Of a stretch of DNA of 7,726 nt, positions 1 to 6,020 are shown piece by piece; the stretch's first letter is position 1; each line of letters starts with the position of its first letter. The notes under the pieces are model-generated. The model was not told the origin of the DNA. It saw only the letters and a list, made by a program, of their open reading frames with translations, and searched no databases. Both the position numbers and the translations under genes were made by a program. Source of the stretch: Bacteroidia bacterium (GTDB lineage: Bacteria > Bacteroidota > Bacteroidia > NS11-12g > UBA9320); NCBI GenBank assembly GCA_013042025.1, contig JABDQY010000275.1, forward strand, positions 1 through 7,726. Reading direction: 5' to 3'.

Positions 1-178
1 CATAGAGAGAGAGAGAAAGTACGCGGCTCTATCAAAACCGTATCCTACAGTGATACACGCATGCATATCTGCTTGTTTCAAGTTTTTTAAAATGTATGTT
101 TTGAAAGCCGGTTTTTTAGAAGGAAAACTGGGTTTTCAGTTGTGCTTCATTTCGGCCAACGCAAAATTCTGGAGATAA
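1..178 (+). CDS. Glycosyltransferase family 2, C-terminal fragment (5' part outside window)
   Basis: An open frame entering from the left edge (first full codon at 2) gives 58 residues and ends at TAA 176-178. The translation contains FFKMYVLKAGFLEGKLGF followed by QLCFISANAKFWR. This matches the usual C-terminus of GT2 glycosyltransferases of the lipopolysaccharide-core / WaaE type, where a hydrophobic, basic helix 'FFKMYxLKxGFLDGKxGF' follows the catalytic GT-A domain and probably lies on the inner membrane face. The family transfers a sugar from a nucleotide-sugar to LPS or another surface glycan; the catalytic part is not in the window, so donor and acceptor cannot be said. An ERER stretch near the left edge comes from a GA dinucleotide tract. 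The gene converges on the TlpA-like gene. The family call rests on recalled motif similarity over a short stretch; two other frames are also open here but encode nothing recognisable. Confidence 0.72.
   Translation, partial: IERERKYAALSKPYPTVIHACISACFKFFKMYVLKAGFLEGKLGFQLCFISANAKFWR
4..16. repeat. Short AG dinucleotide tract inside the glycosyltransferase frame
   Basis: Six and a half AG units lie at the left edge and encode the alternating Glu-Arg of the glycosyltransferase C-terminal region. The tract is short for a slippage-prone repeat, so it is recorded as composition only. Confidence 0.5.
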
Positions 179-204
179 AAAAACCACGACTTTTTGCCGT
201 GGTT
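177..204 (-). terminator. Rho-independent terminator of the TlpA-like gene
   Basis: Read on the minus strand, the stem AACCACG / CGTGGTT (plus-strand 182-188 and 198-204, 7 perfect base pairs, 9-base loop) is followed at once by a run of seven T (plus-strand A at 177-183, partly within the stem). It begins 24 bases past the TlpA-like stop codon, where an intrinsic terminator is expected. On the plus strand there is no U-run after the stem, so it is probably weak or inactive for the converging glycosyltransferase gene, whose stop codon TAA 176-178 overlaps the A-run. Confidence 0.8.
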
Positions 205-218
205 CAAAATGTATTTTA

Positions 219-237
219 GTAGAATAAATTATTCTAC
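219..237. repeat. Perfect inverted repeat overlapping the TlpA-like stop codon
   Basis: GTAGAATAA (219-227) and TTATTCTAC (229-237) are perfect reverse complements around one central base. The stop codon of the minus-strand TlpA-like gene (229-231) lies in the right arm. As RNA it could fold with a 7-bp stem and 5-base loop. There is no T-run after it, so it is not a standard intrinsic terminator; it could protect the 3' end or be chance in AT-rich DNA. Confidence 0.5.
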
Positions 238-765
238 AAGTTCTTTCATGTGTTCTTCAAGCTCATACTCATCACCTTCAACATAGCCTGTGTGCGTATA
301 AACTATATTTCCTAACTGGTCTACTAAGAATGTTACAGGTGGGTTTGCTACATTCATAGCTCGTTGAACGTCTCCATTTGGATCGAGTAAAACTTCAAAA
401 TCCCAACCAAGACCACTTACCATTGGTTTCACTCTAGCAGTATTTCTACTATCGTCAACACTAATTGCAACAACTTCAACATTATAATCATCCTCCCAGT
501 CTTCCATAAGCTCATTAACATTTTTCAATTCCTTGATACAAGGTTTACACCAAGTTGCCCAAAAAGAAATAATCGTAAGCTTTTCATTTGTGCCATAATC
601 CATAAGGTTTACCTCCTCACCGTCTATACTTTTTAAGGTCATATCAGGTAACGTGGTGGTAGCATCTTTTGAAGGTTCAGCTTCTGTAGAAGTTTTGGTG
701 CTGTCTGTTTGAGCAAGTGCTAAAACAGAAATTGTCAGTAGAAATAGGGTAAAAATGTTTTTCAT
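229..765 (-). CDS. TlpA/ResA-type exported thioredoxin-fold protein
   Basis: This 178-residue protein is a predicted exported thiol-disulfide oxidoreductase of the TlpA/ResA redoxin family, which reduces or rearranges disulfides outside the cytoplasm, for example in apocytochromes or envelope proteins. Residues 1-18 form a signal peptide (Lys at 2, hydrophobic core, A-L-A before Q19), followed by a Ser/Thr/Glu-rich linker to about residue 38. The thioredoxin fold spans about 39-178. It has FWATWCKPC with redox cysteines C73 and C76, the VVAISVDD strand, and NPPVTFLVD, where P143 is the expected cis-proline beside the active site. Length and motif order are normal for the family. ATG at 763-765 is the first in-frame start and gives a good signal peptide. 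The gene stands alone on the minus strand, convergent with the glycosyltransferase and divergent from the PASTA gene. The partner protein is unknown; a role in maturing the multiheme cytochrome encoded further right is only a thought. Confidence 0.92.
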   Translation of the reverse strand: MKNIFTLFLLTISVLALAQTDSTKTSTEAEPSKDATTTLPDMTLKSIDGEEVNLMDYGTNEKLTIISFWATWCKPCIKELKNVNELMEDWEDDYNVEVVAISVDDSRNTARVKPMVSGLGWDFEVLLDPNGDVQRAMNVANPPVTFLVDQLGNIVYTHTGYVEGDEYELEEHMKELVE

Positions 766-782
766 TGTGTGTAATCTATATG

Positions 783-815
783 CGATTATAAGTTCAAATG
801 ATGTACCAAACCAAA
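783..815 (-). promoter_or_regulatory. Candidate promoter of the TlpA-like gene
   Basis: On the minus strand, TATAATCG (plus 783-790) lies upstream of the TlpA-like ATG. TTTG motifs precede it at plus 812-815 (21-base spacer) and 807-810 (16-base spacer). The Bacteroidota housekeeping promoter is TTTG, a spacer of about 17-23, then TAnnTTTG. The -33 element fits but the -7 element matches only partly, so this is tentative. One TGTACCA copy (802-808) would sit inside this promoter. Confidence 0.3.
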
Positions 816-1003
816 AGTTAGTGAAAAAATGAAATAATTTTTGAAGATTAATGATGATGGTTTAGTGACAGAATTGTTGAATATAAAGGGGTTGAGGGTG
901 TACCAAGTTTTAAACTTTGACGTTTAACTACTAAAAATAGCTAGGTATGTTTGTGCAGGAAGCTTTGAATTGTGTATTAAAACTTAGACGTTGAAATGGT
1001 ACA
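802..1003. repeat. TGTACCA heptamer repeated three times
   Basis: TGTACCAA occurs at 802-809 and 899-906 in the same orientation, and the reverse complement TGGTACA at 997-1003. The first copy overlaps the candidate TlpA-like promoter; the other two bracket the 19-base direct repeats. The only other copy noticed is one TGGTACA at 3096-3102 inside a coding region. This may be a transcription-factor site array, but the motif was chosen after the fact and matches no regulator I can name. Confidence 0.4.
909..995. repeat. Imperfect 19-base direct repeat with operator-like palindrome
   Basis: TTTAAACTTTGACGTTTAA at 909-927 and TTAAAACTTAGACGTTGAA at 977-995 agree at 16 of 19 positions, offset by 68 bases. 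The first copy contains the perfect inverted repeat TTAAAC-(6 bases)-GTTTAA at 910-927. AAGTTTTAA at 905-913 is also exactly inverted as TTAAAACTT at 977-985, so a stem across the interval is possible. The layout suggests a protein-binding site or a decayed repeat; neither can be chosen from sequence alone. Confidence 0.45.
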
Positions 1004-1121
1004 TTCTATGAGCCATCTGAAGAAATGCATAGTTTATAACTGTTAATCATACTTAAAATGTGAAATGAGTATCACCATATGACTGTATATTGCGAGCAAA
1101 TAATAGAAGTGCTATAATTGA

Positions 1122-1754
1122 ATGAAAAAACTAATAATCAATATAGGATTAATTGGATTGGTTTCATTGCTTTTAATTTTTGGCTTGTTATGGTCTGCGA
1201 GTATTTATACAAATCACGGTACTGAACTTGTGGAAGTTGAAGATTTTGAAGGTGAACTTAGTCGCAAAGCCATTAATCAGCTTTCGGATGCAGGTTTAGA
1301 AGGAGTTGTAATTGATACAGTATACAAAGATGGAGCAAAGAAACTTGCTGTTATCAATCAAAATCCTTCACCAGGACAAATGGTAAAACCGGGAAGGAAA
1401 GTGTATTTAGTAATCAATTCCGCAGATATCCCAATGGTTGAAGTTCCTTCATTGGCTGGAGAAACGTCATTGGCTCAAGCGAGAAACATATTGTCTAGAA
1501 GGCATTTGAAAGTAGGTAAGATTATAAAGAAAGCACATCCTTCTGTAAGAAGTAGGACAGATGAACCGGTTTTAGAACAACTGGAACACGGTACTTCAAA
1601 TTCCATCGCTCCTGGTAAATTAATTGAACGAAATTCTGAAATAGACTTAGTTATTGGAGTACCAAGAGACTATTATGGATCTGACAGCACGTCAAATGGA
1701 GGCCCGTCAGAAGGATCTGAAATCTTGGAAACAAACGATGCTTCTATTTTTTAA
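1122..1754 (+). CDS. Membrane-anchored protein with two PASTA domains
   Basis: This 210-residue protein has one N-terminal transmembrane helix (about 4-27, after a Lys-Lys start) followed by two PASTA domains outside the cytoplasm. PASTA 1 covers about 35-100, ending in QNPSPGQMVKPGRKVYLVIN. PASTA 2 covers about 104-180, with VEVPSLAG at the start and IAPGKLIERNSEIDLVIG at the end. PASTA domains bind peptidoglycan fragments or beta-lactams in Gram-positive kinases and penicillin-binding proteins. Here there is no kinase or transpeptidase domain, which is usual for the short PASTA proteins of Bacteroidota; their exact role is unknown. Residues 181-210 are a Ser/Gly/Glu/Asp-rich tail, probably disordered. 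ATG 1122 is chosen because it places Lys-Lys directly before the membrane helix. There is no Shine-Dalgarno sequence, common in this phylum. It heads a run of seven co-directional genes, 61 bases before the next. Confidence 0.88.
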   Translation: MKKLIINIGLIGLVSLLLIFGLLWSASIYTNHGTELVEVEDFEGELSRKAINQLSDAGLEGVVIDTVYKDGAKKLAVINQNPSPGQMVKPGRKVYLVINSADIPMVEVPSLAGETSLAQARNILSRRHLKVGKIIKKAHPSVRSRTDEPVLEQLEHGTSNSIAPGKLIERNSEIDLVIGVPRDYYGSDSTSNGGPSEGSEILETNDASIF

Positions 1755-1815
1755 TTCAAGCACTATTAACCATTTTGAATCGTTACATTAATAACTCAAA
1801 TTAAAAGAGAAAATC

Positions 1816-3750
1816 TTGCAGAAAACACAAGCCTATATTTTACGTTATACCTTCTTGGTTGGGGCTACCTTACTAAGCTATTTAGTTAACGCACAAGTAA
1901 GTACTTATCCGTTATCTGAAAATGTAGTTATAACCAATTTTAAATCTGATCACCCAACGTATCAATGGAAGCCTATTGCTCGAAATAAATTTGGTAATAA
2001 GGATACTTTATCTCTTCCTTTTTTCGATGATTTTGCAACTTCTTCTATTTATCCGGATTCAACTAAATGGCTTAATAATCAGGTTTTTATAAATAATCAG
2101 TTTCCCATTTATCCGCCTACTTTTAACGTTGCAACCTTTGATGTATTAGATGAAAGTGGAACTCCATATAACAACACCATTAACAAAGATTATAAATCAG
2201 CAGGAGATAGTCTTATAAGTCAACCCATAAATCTATTAACAGATACTTTCGGAACTCCTTATTCTCTTGCGGATTCGATAATGTTTAGTTTTTTCTTTCA
2301 ACCAAATGGATATGGATACCATTTAAATGGAGAAGACTCTATTCGTTTGTTTTTTAAGGCAGACAATAACTTGTGGTTCCAAGTTTGGAGTAGTGGCGGT
2401 GTCGCTTCATCTGCAGACTTTGAGCATGTTATAATTCCTTTGCTGAATCCAAATTACTTGCACGCAGATTTTCAATTTATGTTCACTACTTTTTCAAGAC
2501 AAGTAGGAAATGCAAATCATTGGCATGTAGATTATGTTTTGTTGGATAAAGATAGAAAGAGCAATGAAGATTATTACAACGATTATGCAATTCAAACCAC
2601 TCCAACATCATTATTAAAAGACTACAATTCAATGCCGTATGAGCATTACTTGGTTAATCCAAGTAGTCATATGTTAGATTCGGTTTATGTGTATGTTTCA
2701 AATTTGTATAATCTGGATAAAAACATATTAATTAGTCACAAGGCAGACTATAATGGGAGTTCTCTTGTATCTACTTCACCATCGGCGAATTCAAACAATG
2801 TGCTTGCTCAAAATAATGCAGAAAGAAGATTGGCAATGTATTCAATAACAGGTTTGGTAGGAAATGATCCTATTGTTATAAATAGAACTATAGCAATTGA
2901 GGAAGATGGTGTACTAAATGAAAATGAAGATAATGATAAAATTGAAGCTAAACAGATTTTTCATGATTATTATGCTTATGACGATGGTACCGCAGAACGT
3001 GGATTTGGATTTGATCACAATACAAATCCAAGTAATATAGAGGGGGAAATAGCGTATAAGTTCACCCTAGAAAAAGAGGATACTTTGTATGCAATTGGTA
3101 CATTTTTTAATCAATCGGTTTACGATGTGTCTGGAAGAAGATTTTCTTACAGAATATGGAAAAGCCTTGCAGGGGTTGATGGAAGTCCAATTGATTCAAT
3201 TATTTATGTTTCAGAAGAACAAACTCCAGAGTATAACGATGAAAATGGCAGAAGGGCGTTTAGTGCTCATATGATAGATTCAACTTTGTTGTTAAGTCCA
3301 GGAACGTACTTTATTGGATGGCACCAAAAAACGATTTATAATCTAAATGTTGGTTGGGACATGAATTTTGGAAATAGAAGAAACCCCAATACAAAAAATC
3401 CAAACCTCTATTACAAAATATTTGGCACGTGGTCGAATGCCGACCTCCCAAATGGAACACTTATGATGCGTCCGCATTTTGGTGCAACTAGAGAGTTGTA
3501 TGCAAATTTAAAAGAGGTTGAAAAAGAAAGTAGTTTAAAAATTTATCCAAATCCTGCGAGTTCTAAGGTTTATCTAGACGAAGAGTACAAATCAATTAAG
3601 GTAATCAATAGTAGTGGATTGATAGTCTTAGAGAAGTCTAATACTGACAAATTGGATGTTTCAAATCTATCAAATGGGATGTACTTTGTTCTAGCAACGA
3701 ATAATAGCGGAGAACTATTTAAAACCAAACTTTGTATTTTCGCTGACTAG
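1816..3750 (+). CDS. T9SS cargo protein with type A C-terminal sorting domain
   Basis: This 644-residue protein is predicted to be exported by Sec and then delivered to the cell surface or medium by the type IX secretion system. Residues 1-26 are a signal peptide (Arg10, hydrophobic stretch, V-N-A before Q27). About 565-644 is the T9SS type A sorting domain, with KIYPNPASSKVYLD (I576-P580) and LDVSNLSNGMYFVL (from L613). The body contains FFDDF (69-73), a beta-rich segment ending in HWHVDYVLLD (W236) that recalls MAM/jelly-roll folds, and YAYDDGTAERGFGF (from Y386), a pattern seen in other large Bacteroidota surface proteins. No enzyme motif was recognised; an adhesive or structural role is a guess. 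The start is TTG 1816: the frame is open only back to 1795 with no ATG, an AAAAGAGA stretch lies upstream, and TTG gives a complete signal peptide. The rhodanese follows after 7 bases. Confidence 0.9.
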   Translation: MQKTQAYILRYTFLVGATLLSYLVNAQVSTYPLSENVVITNFKSDHPTYQWKPIARNKFGNKDTLSLPFFDDFATSSIYPDSTKWLNNQVFINNQFPIYPPTFNVATFDVLDESGTPYNNTINKDYKSAGDSLISQPINLLTDTFGTPYSLADSIMFSFFFQPNGYGYHLNGEDSIRLFFKADNNLWFQVWSSGGVASSADFEHVIIPLLNPNYLHADFQFMFTTFSRQVGNANHWHVDYVLLDKDRKSNEDYYNDYAIQTTPTSLLKDYNSMPYEHYLVNPSSHMLDSVYVYVSNLYNLDKNILISHKADYNGSSLVSTSPSANSNNVLAQNNAERRLAMYSITGLVGNDPIVINRTIAIEEDGVLNENEDNDKIEAKQIFHDYYAYDDGTAERGFGFDHNTNPSNIEGEIAYKFTLEKEDTLYAIGTFFNQSVYDVSGRRFSYRIWKSLAGVDGSPIDSIIYVSEEQTPEYNDENGRRAFSAHMIDSTLLLSPGTYFIGWHQKTIYNLNVGWDMNFGNRRNPNTKNPNLYYKIFGTWSNADLPNGTLMMRPHFGATRELYANLKEVEKESSLKIYPNPASSKVYLDEEYKSIKVINSSGLIVLEKSNTDKLDVSNLSNGMYFVLATNNSGELFKTKLCIFAD

Positions 3751-3757
3751 AAGAGCA

Positions 3758-4060
3758 ATGGAAGATATTACAGTATTAGAGTTAAAAGAAAAACTGGACA
3801 ACAAGGAAGATATTCTAGTTATAGATGTTAGAGAAGAGTGGGAGTATCAAGAGTTCAATATAGGAGCCAAACTGATTCCCTTAGCTCAGTTTCAAGGAGC
3901 AATAGATGATTTAGACGATTGGATGGATAAGGAAGTAATTGTGCATTGTAAAACAGGTGCTAGAAGTGCAGCAGCAAAGGCATACATGCAACGTCAAGGA
4001 TTTAACAAAGTTCGAAATCTCTTAGGAGGAATGGTGGAGTGGCAAGCCAAAATCTCATAG
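3758..4060 (+). CDS. Single-domain rhodanese-like sulfurtransferase
   Basis: This 100-residue protein is one complete rhodanese domain without signal peptide, so probably cytoplasmic. Visible landmarks are VIDVREEWEY (D23, R25, E26), the active-site loop HCKTGARSAA with catalytic C64, and the closing NLLGGMVEW. The family carries sulfur as a persulfide on the active cysteine and passes it to acceptors such as thiols, cyanide or cofactor and tRNA-modifying enzymes; the six-residue loop C-K-T-G-A-R is typical of sulfurtransferases rather than Cdc25-like phosphatases. Its acceptor cannot be read from the sequence. ATG 3758 lies 7 bases after the T9SS-cargo stop and gives the normal domain start. 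The last 22 bases overlap the start of the multiheme cytochrome gene, so the two are likely co-translated, and the pairing may mean a link to sulfur or redox chemistry. Confidence 0.92.
   Translation: MEDITVLELKEKLDNKEDILVIDVREEWEYQEFNIGAKLIPLAQFQGAIDDLDDWMDKEVIVHCKTGARSAAAKAYMQRQGFNKVRNLLGGMVEWQAKIS
4024..4041 (+). promoter_or_regulatory. Shine-Dalgarno-like sequence and GTG start of the multiheme cytochrome
   Basis: AGGAGG at 4024-4029 lies 9 bases before the GTG at 4039-4041. It is inside the rhodanese gene and encodes part of its conserved Leu-Gly-Gly, so it may be fortuitous. It nevertheless supports the GTG start: no in-frame ATG exists until 4195, which would remove the whole export signal. 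Confidence 0.5.
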
Positions 4061-5955
4061 TACGAAAAGTAAACAAAAAAGGAATAGTCTTTGGTTTATT
4101 TCTTTTAGTTATAGGAGTAATTATAAGCTATACTTCTTGTACTTCCCAAAGCAGTGAAATAACATATTTAAACCACAATCCAGAAACCAAATACATGGGT
4201 ATGGAAGTTTGTGCTTCTTGCCATGGTGATAAGCATTCAACCTTTGTTCATACAGGTATGGGTTTGTCATTTGATTCAGCTACAAGATCAAAGTCAAGTG
4301 CTATTTTTGGTCCAGAACATGTAATAGAGGATAGTGCCAGTGGATTGAGTTATTATCCTTTTTGGCGAGATGAAAAACTTTTTATAAGAGAGTTTCAAAT
4401 TGAAAAAGAAGACACAGTGCATCAATTGGAAGTTCAAGTAGATTATATCGTTGGAAGTGGACAGCATACAAATTCACATTTATTCACCGAAGATGGATAT
4501 ATCTATCAGGCACCAATTACATTTTATGTTCAAAAGCAAAAATGGGATTTAGCTCCAGGATTTGAAAAAGGAAATAATTCTCGATTTAATCGATTGTTAA
4601 ATGCTGAATGCATAAGCTGCCATAACGCCATGCCAGAAGTTGAACCCAATACTGAATTCAAATTCAAACGTATTGGAAATGGAATTGACTGTGAACGGTG
4701 TCATGGTCCGGGTGAATTACATGTAGAACAAAGATTAAAGAATGAGGGTGTTGATGTTTCAGAAGAAATTGATCCAACGATTGTAAATCCAGGTAAATTA
4801 TCTGTAGCAAAACAAATAGACTTATGTCAACGATGCCATTTGCAAGGACTTAATATTTTAAAAGATGGAATGCAATTTACCGACTTTAAACCAGGAATGG
4901 ATTTAAAGGATGTTTTTGAAGTTTACTTACCATCTTATGAAGGTGAAAATTCTGAATTTGATATGGCAAATCATGCACAACGACTGCAAATGAGTCGTTG
5001 CTATATAGACGGAAATAAAGACGATCAAGCATTAACATGTATTACTTGTCATAATCCGCATATTAGTGTAAAAAGCACTGGATCAGGTGTTTATAATAAA
5101 GCATGTTTGAATTGTCATTCAGATGAATCATGTTCTGAGAATGAACAAAATAGGATAATTAAATCCAATAACTGTGTATCGTGTCATATGCCTCAAACGG
5201 GTTCTGAAGATATTCCCCATGTAAGTGTTCATGATCATAAAATTGGAAAACCAATTTCTAAAGACAATGTACAAAAGGTTAAAAAACTCATAGGATTATA
5301 CGCAGTAAATAACCCTAATCCAGAAAACTATTATCAAACGAAGGCCTATTTAGAGTATTGGGAAAAATTTGATAAGAATCCTATTTATCTTCAAAAAGCC
5401 AAAGATTTACTCTCATCCGGAGTGCATAATAACTTATGGTTGAAGTATTATTACCTAGTAGAGAATTGGAATAAAGCAACAGAATTAAAGCTGGATGATA
5501 CCAAGTTAACATCATGGGAATTGTTCATGCTGGGAGAATCTTATGGCAAGTTAAGAAACAATAGTCAGGCAGTCTACTACATCAAAAAAGCATATCAAGA
5601 AGATCGTACAAATCCAAATATTGCGTTAAAGCTTATCGATTATTTAATAAAAGTTGGAAAGCTATCAGAAGGGATGGAAATTGCAAAAGCAAGTAGTCAA
5701 GAATTTAGTAATAATGGACTGATAAAAAACAGCATTGCACAACTTTACATATTACAAGGAAATTTAGCGAAAGCTGAGGTTTGGTTAAAAGAAGCAAGAA
5801 AGCTAGAGCCGCTCAATTTAAAGGTTTGGGAAACACATTTGAATTATGCAATAAACAGTGGTGACGAATCGGGTTTCAGGTTTTGGGCCGTACGCATTAT
5901 TTCAAAATATCCAGATCATCCAAGCAAGAATGAAATAGAAAAATTATTGCAATAA
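4039..5955 (+). CDS. Multiheme c-type cytochrome with C-terminal TPR region, predicted lipoprotein
   Basis: This 638-residue protein carries seven CxxCH heme-attachment motifs, with first cysteines at C58, C191, C218, C263, C334, C356 and C379. The N-terminus is basic, then hydrophobic (about 15-33), ending in SYTSC. C34 could be lipidated, although the lipobox is loose, so a membrane-anchored cytochrome is the alternative. The residues after C34 (TSQSSE) lack an acidic surface-export signal, hinting at a periplasm-facing anchor. Phrases such as GIDCERCHGPGELHV, MSRCY before LTCITCHNPH, and CVSCHMPQTGSEDIPHV resemble the cytochrome c554-like multiheme family. Residues about 491-625 form helical TPR-type repeats, a protein-docking region. 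The family is expected to carry electrons outside the cytoplasm; donor and acceptor are unknown. GTG 4039 overlaps the rhodanese gene by 22 bases. The ferredoxin follows after 65 bases. An enzymatic role, for example on a nitrogen or sulfur compound, cannot be excluded. Confidence 0.9.
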   Translation: MASQNLIVRKVNKKGIVFGLFLLVIGVIISYTSCTSQSSEITYLNHNPETKYMGMEVCASCHGDKHSTFVHTGMGLSFDSATRSKSSAIFGPEHVIEDSASGLSYYPFWRDEKLFIREFQIEKEDTVHQLEVQVDYIVGSGQHTNSHLFTEDGYIYQAPITFYVQKQKWDLAPGFEKGNNSRFNRLLNAECISCHNAMPEVEPNTEFKFKRIGNGIDCERCHGPGELHVEQRLKNEGVDVSEEIDPTIVNPGKLSVAKQIDLCQRCHLQGLNILKDGMQFTDFKPGMDLKDVFEVYLPSYEGENSEFDMANHAQRLQMSRCYIDGNKDDQALTCITCHNPHISVKSTGSGVYNKACLNCHSDESCSENEQNRIIKSNNCVSCHMPQTGSEDIPHVSVHDHKIGKPISKDNVQKVKKLIGLYAVNNPNPENYYQTKAYLEYWEKFDKNPIYLQKAKDLLSSGVHNNLWLKYYYLVENWNKATELKLDDTKLTSWELFMLGESYGKLRNNSQAVYYIKKAYQEDRTNPNIALKLIDYLIKVGKLSEGMEIAKASSQEFSNNGLIKNSIAQLYILQGNLAKAEVWLKEARKLEPLNLKVWETHLNYAINSGDESGFRFWAVRIISKYPDHPSKNEIEKLLQ

Positions 5956-6003
5956 TTGGGTTCAGAAACAAGTGTTAATTAAGTAATGTTATTTAGTTAG
6001 AAA

Positions 6004-6016
6004 TAGCTTTTCTTTG
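6004..6016 (+). promoter_or_regulatory. Candidate -7 element before the ferredoxin gene
   Basis: TAGCTTTTCTTTG lies 4 bases before the ferredoxin ATG and contains a near match to the Bacteroidota TAnnTTTG element. No clear TTTG -33 element is seen at the right distance, and transcription from here would give an almost leaderless mRNA. The 65-base gap after the cytochrome gene leaves room for a promoter. Confidence 0.25.
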
Positions 6017-6020
6017 CAGC

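Larger units (their letters stand above)
766..1121. other. Gene-free divergent intergenic region
   Basis: About 356 bases separate the divergent TlpA-like and PASTA genes. No credible coding frame was found on either strand, and no tRNA-like or other recognisable RNA fold. It holds the TGTACCA repeats, a 19-base direct repeat and a palindrome listed separately, so it is probably a regulatory region serving one or both genes. The 118 bases just before the PASTA gene (1004-1121) show no clear promoter or Shine-Dalgarno sequence. Confidence 0.7.

Noticed and set aside
1..90. Other open frames at the left edge: plus-strand frame 1 to TAA 88-90, and a minus-strand frame open to the edge
   Set aside because: Neither resembles a known protein, whereas plus-strand frame 2 gives the glycosyltransferase C-terminal motif.
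1008..1046. Twelve-codon plus-strand frame (MSHLKKCIVYNC)
   Set aside because: Too short, no ribosome-binding signal, and expected by chance in a 356-base gap.
1113..1120. TATAATTG as a promoter element of the PASTA gene
   Set aside because: It ends one base before the ATG, so transcription would begin inside the coding region; no TTTG element lies at the right distance.
1755..1815. Possible terminator between the PASTA and T9SS cargo genes
   Set aside because: No stem followed by a T-run was found; the gap is simply AT-rich.
3089..3274. 61-codon plus-strand frame
   Set aside because: It lies wholly inside the T9SS cargo gene in another frame and has no recognisable protein features.
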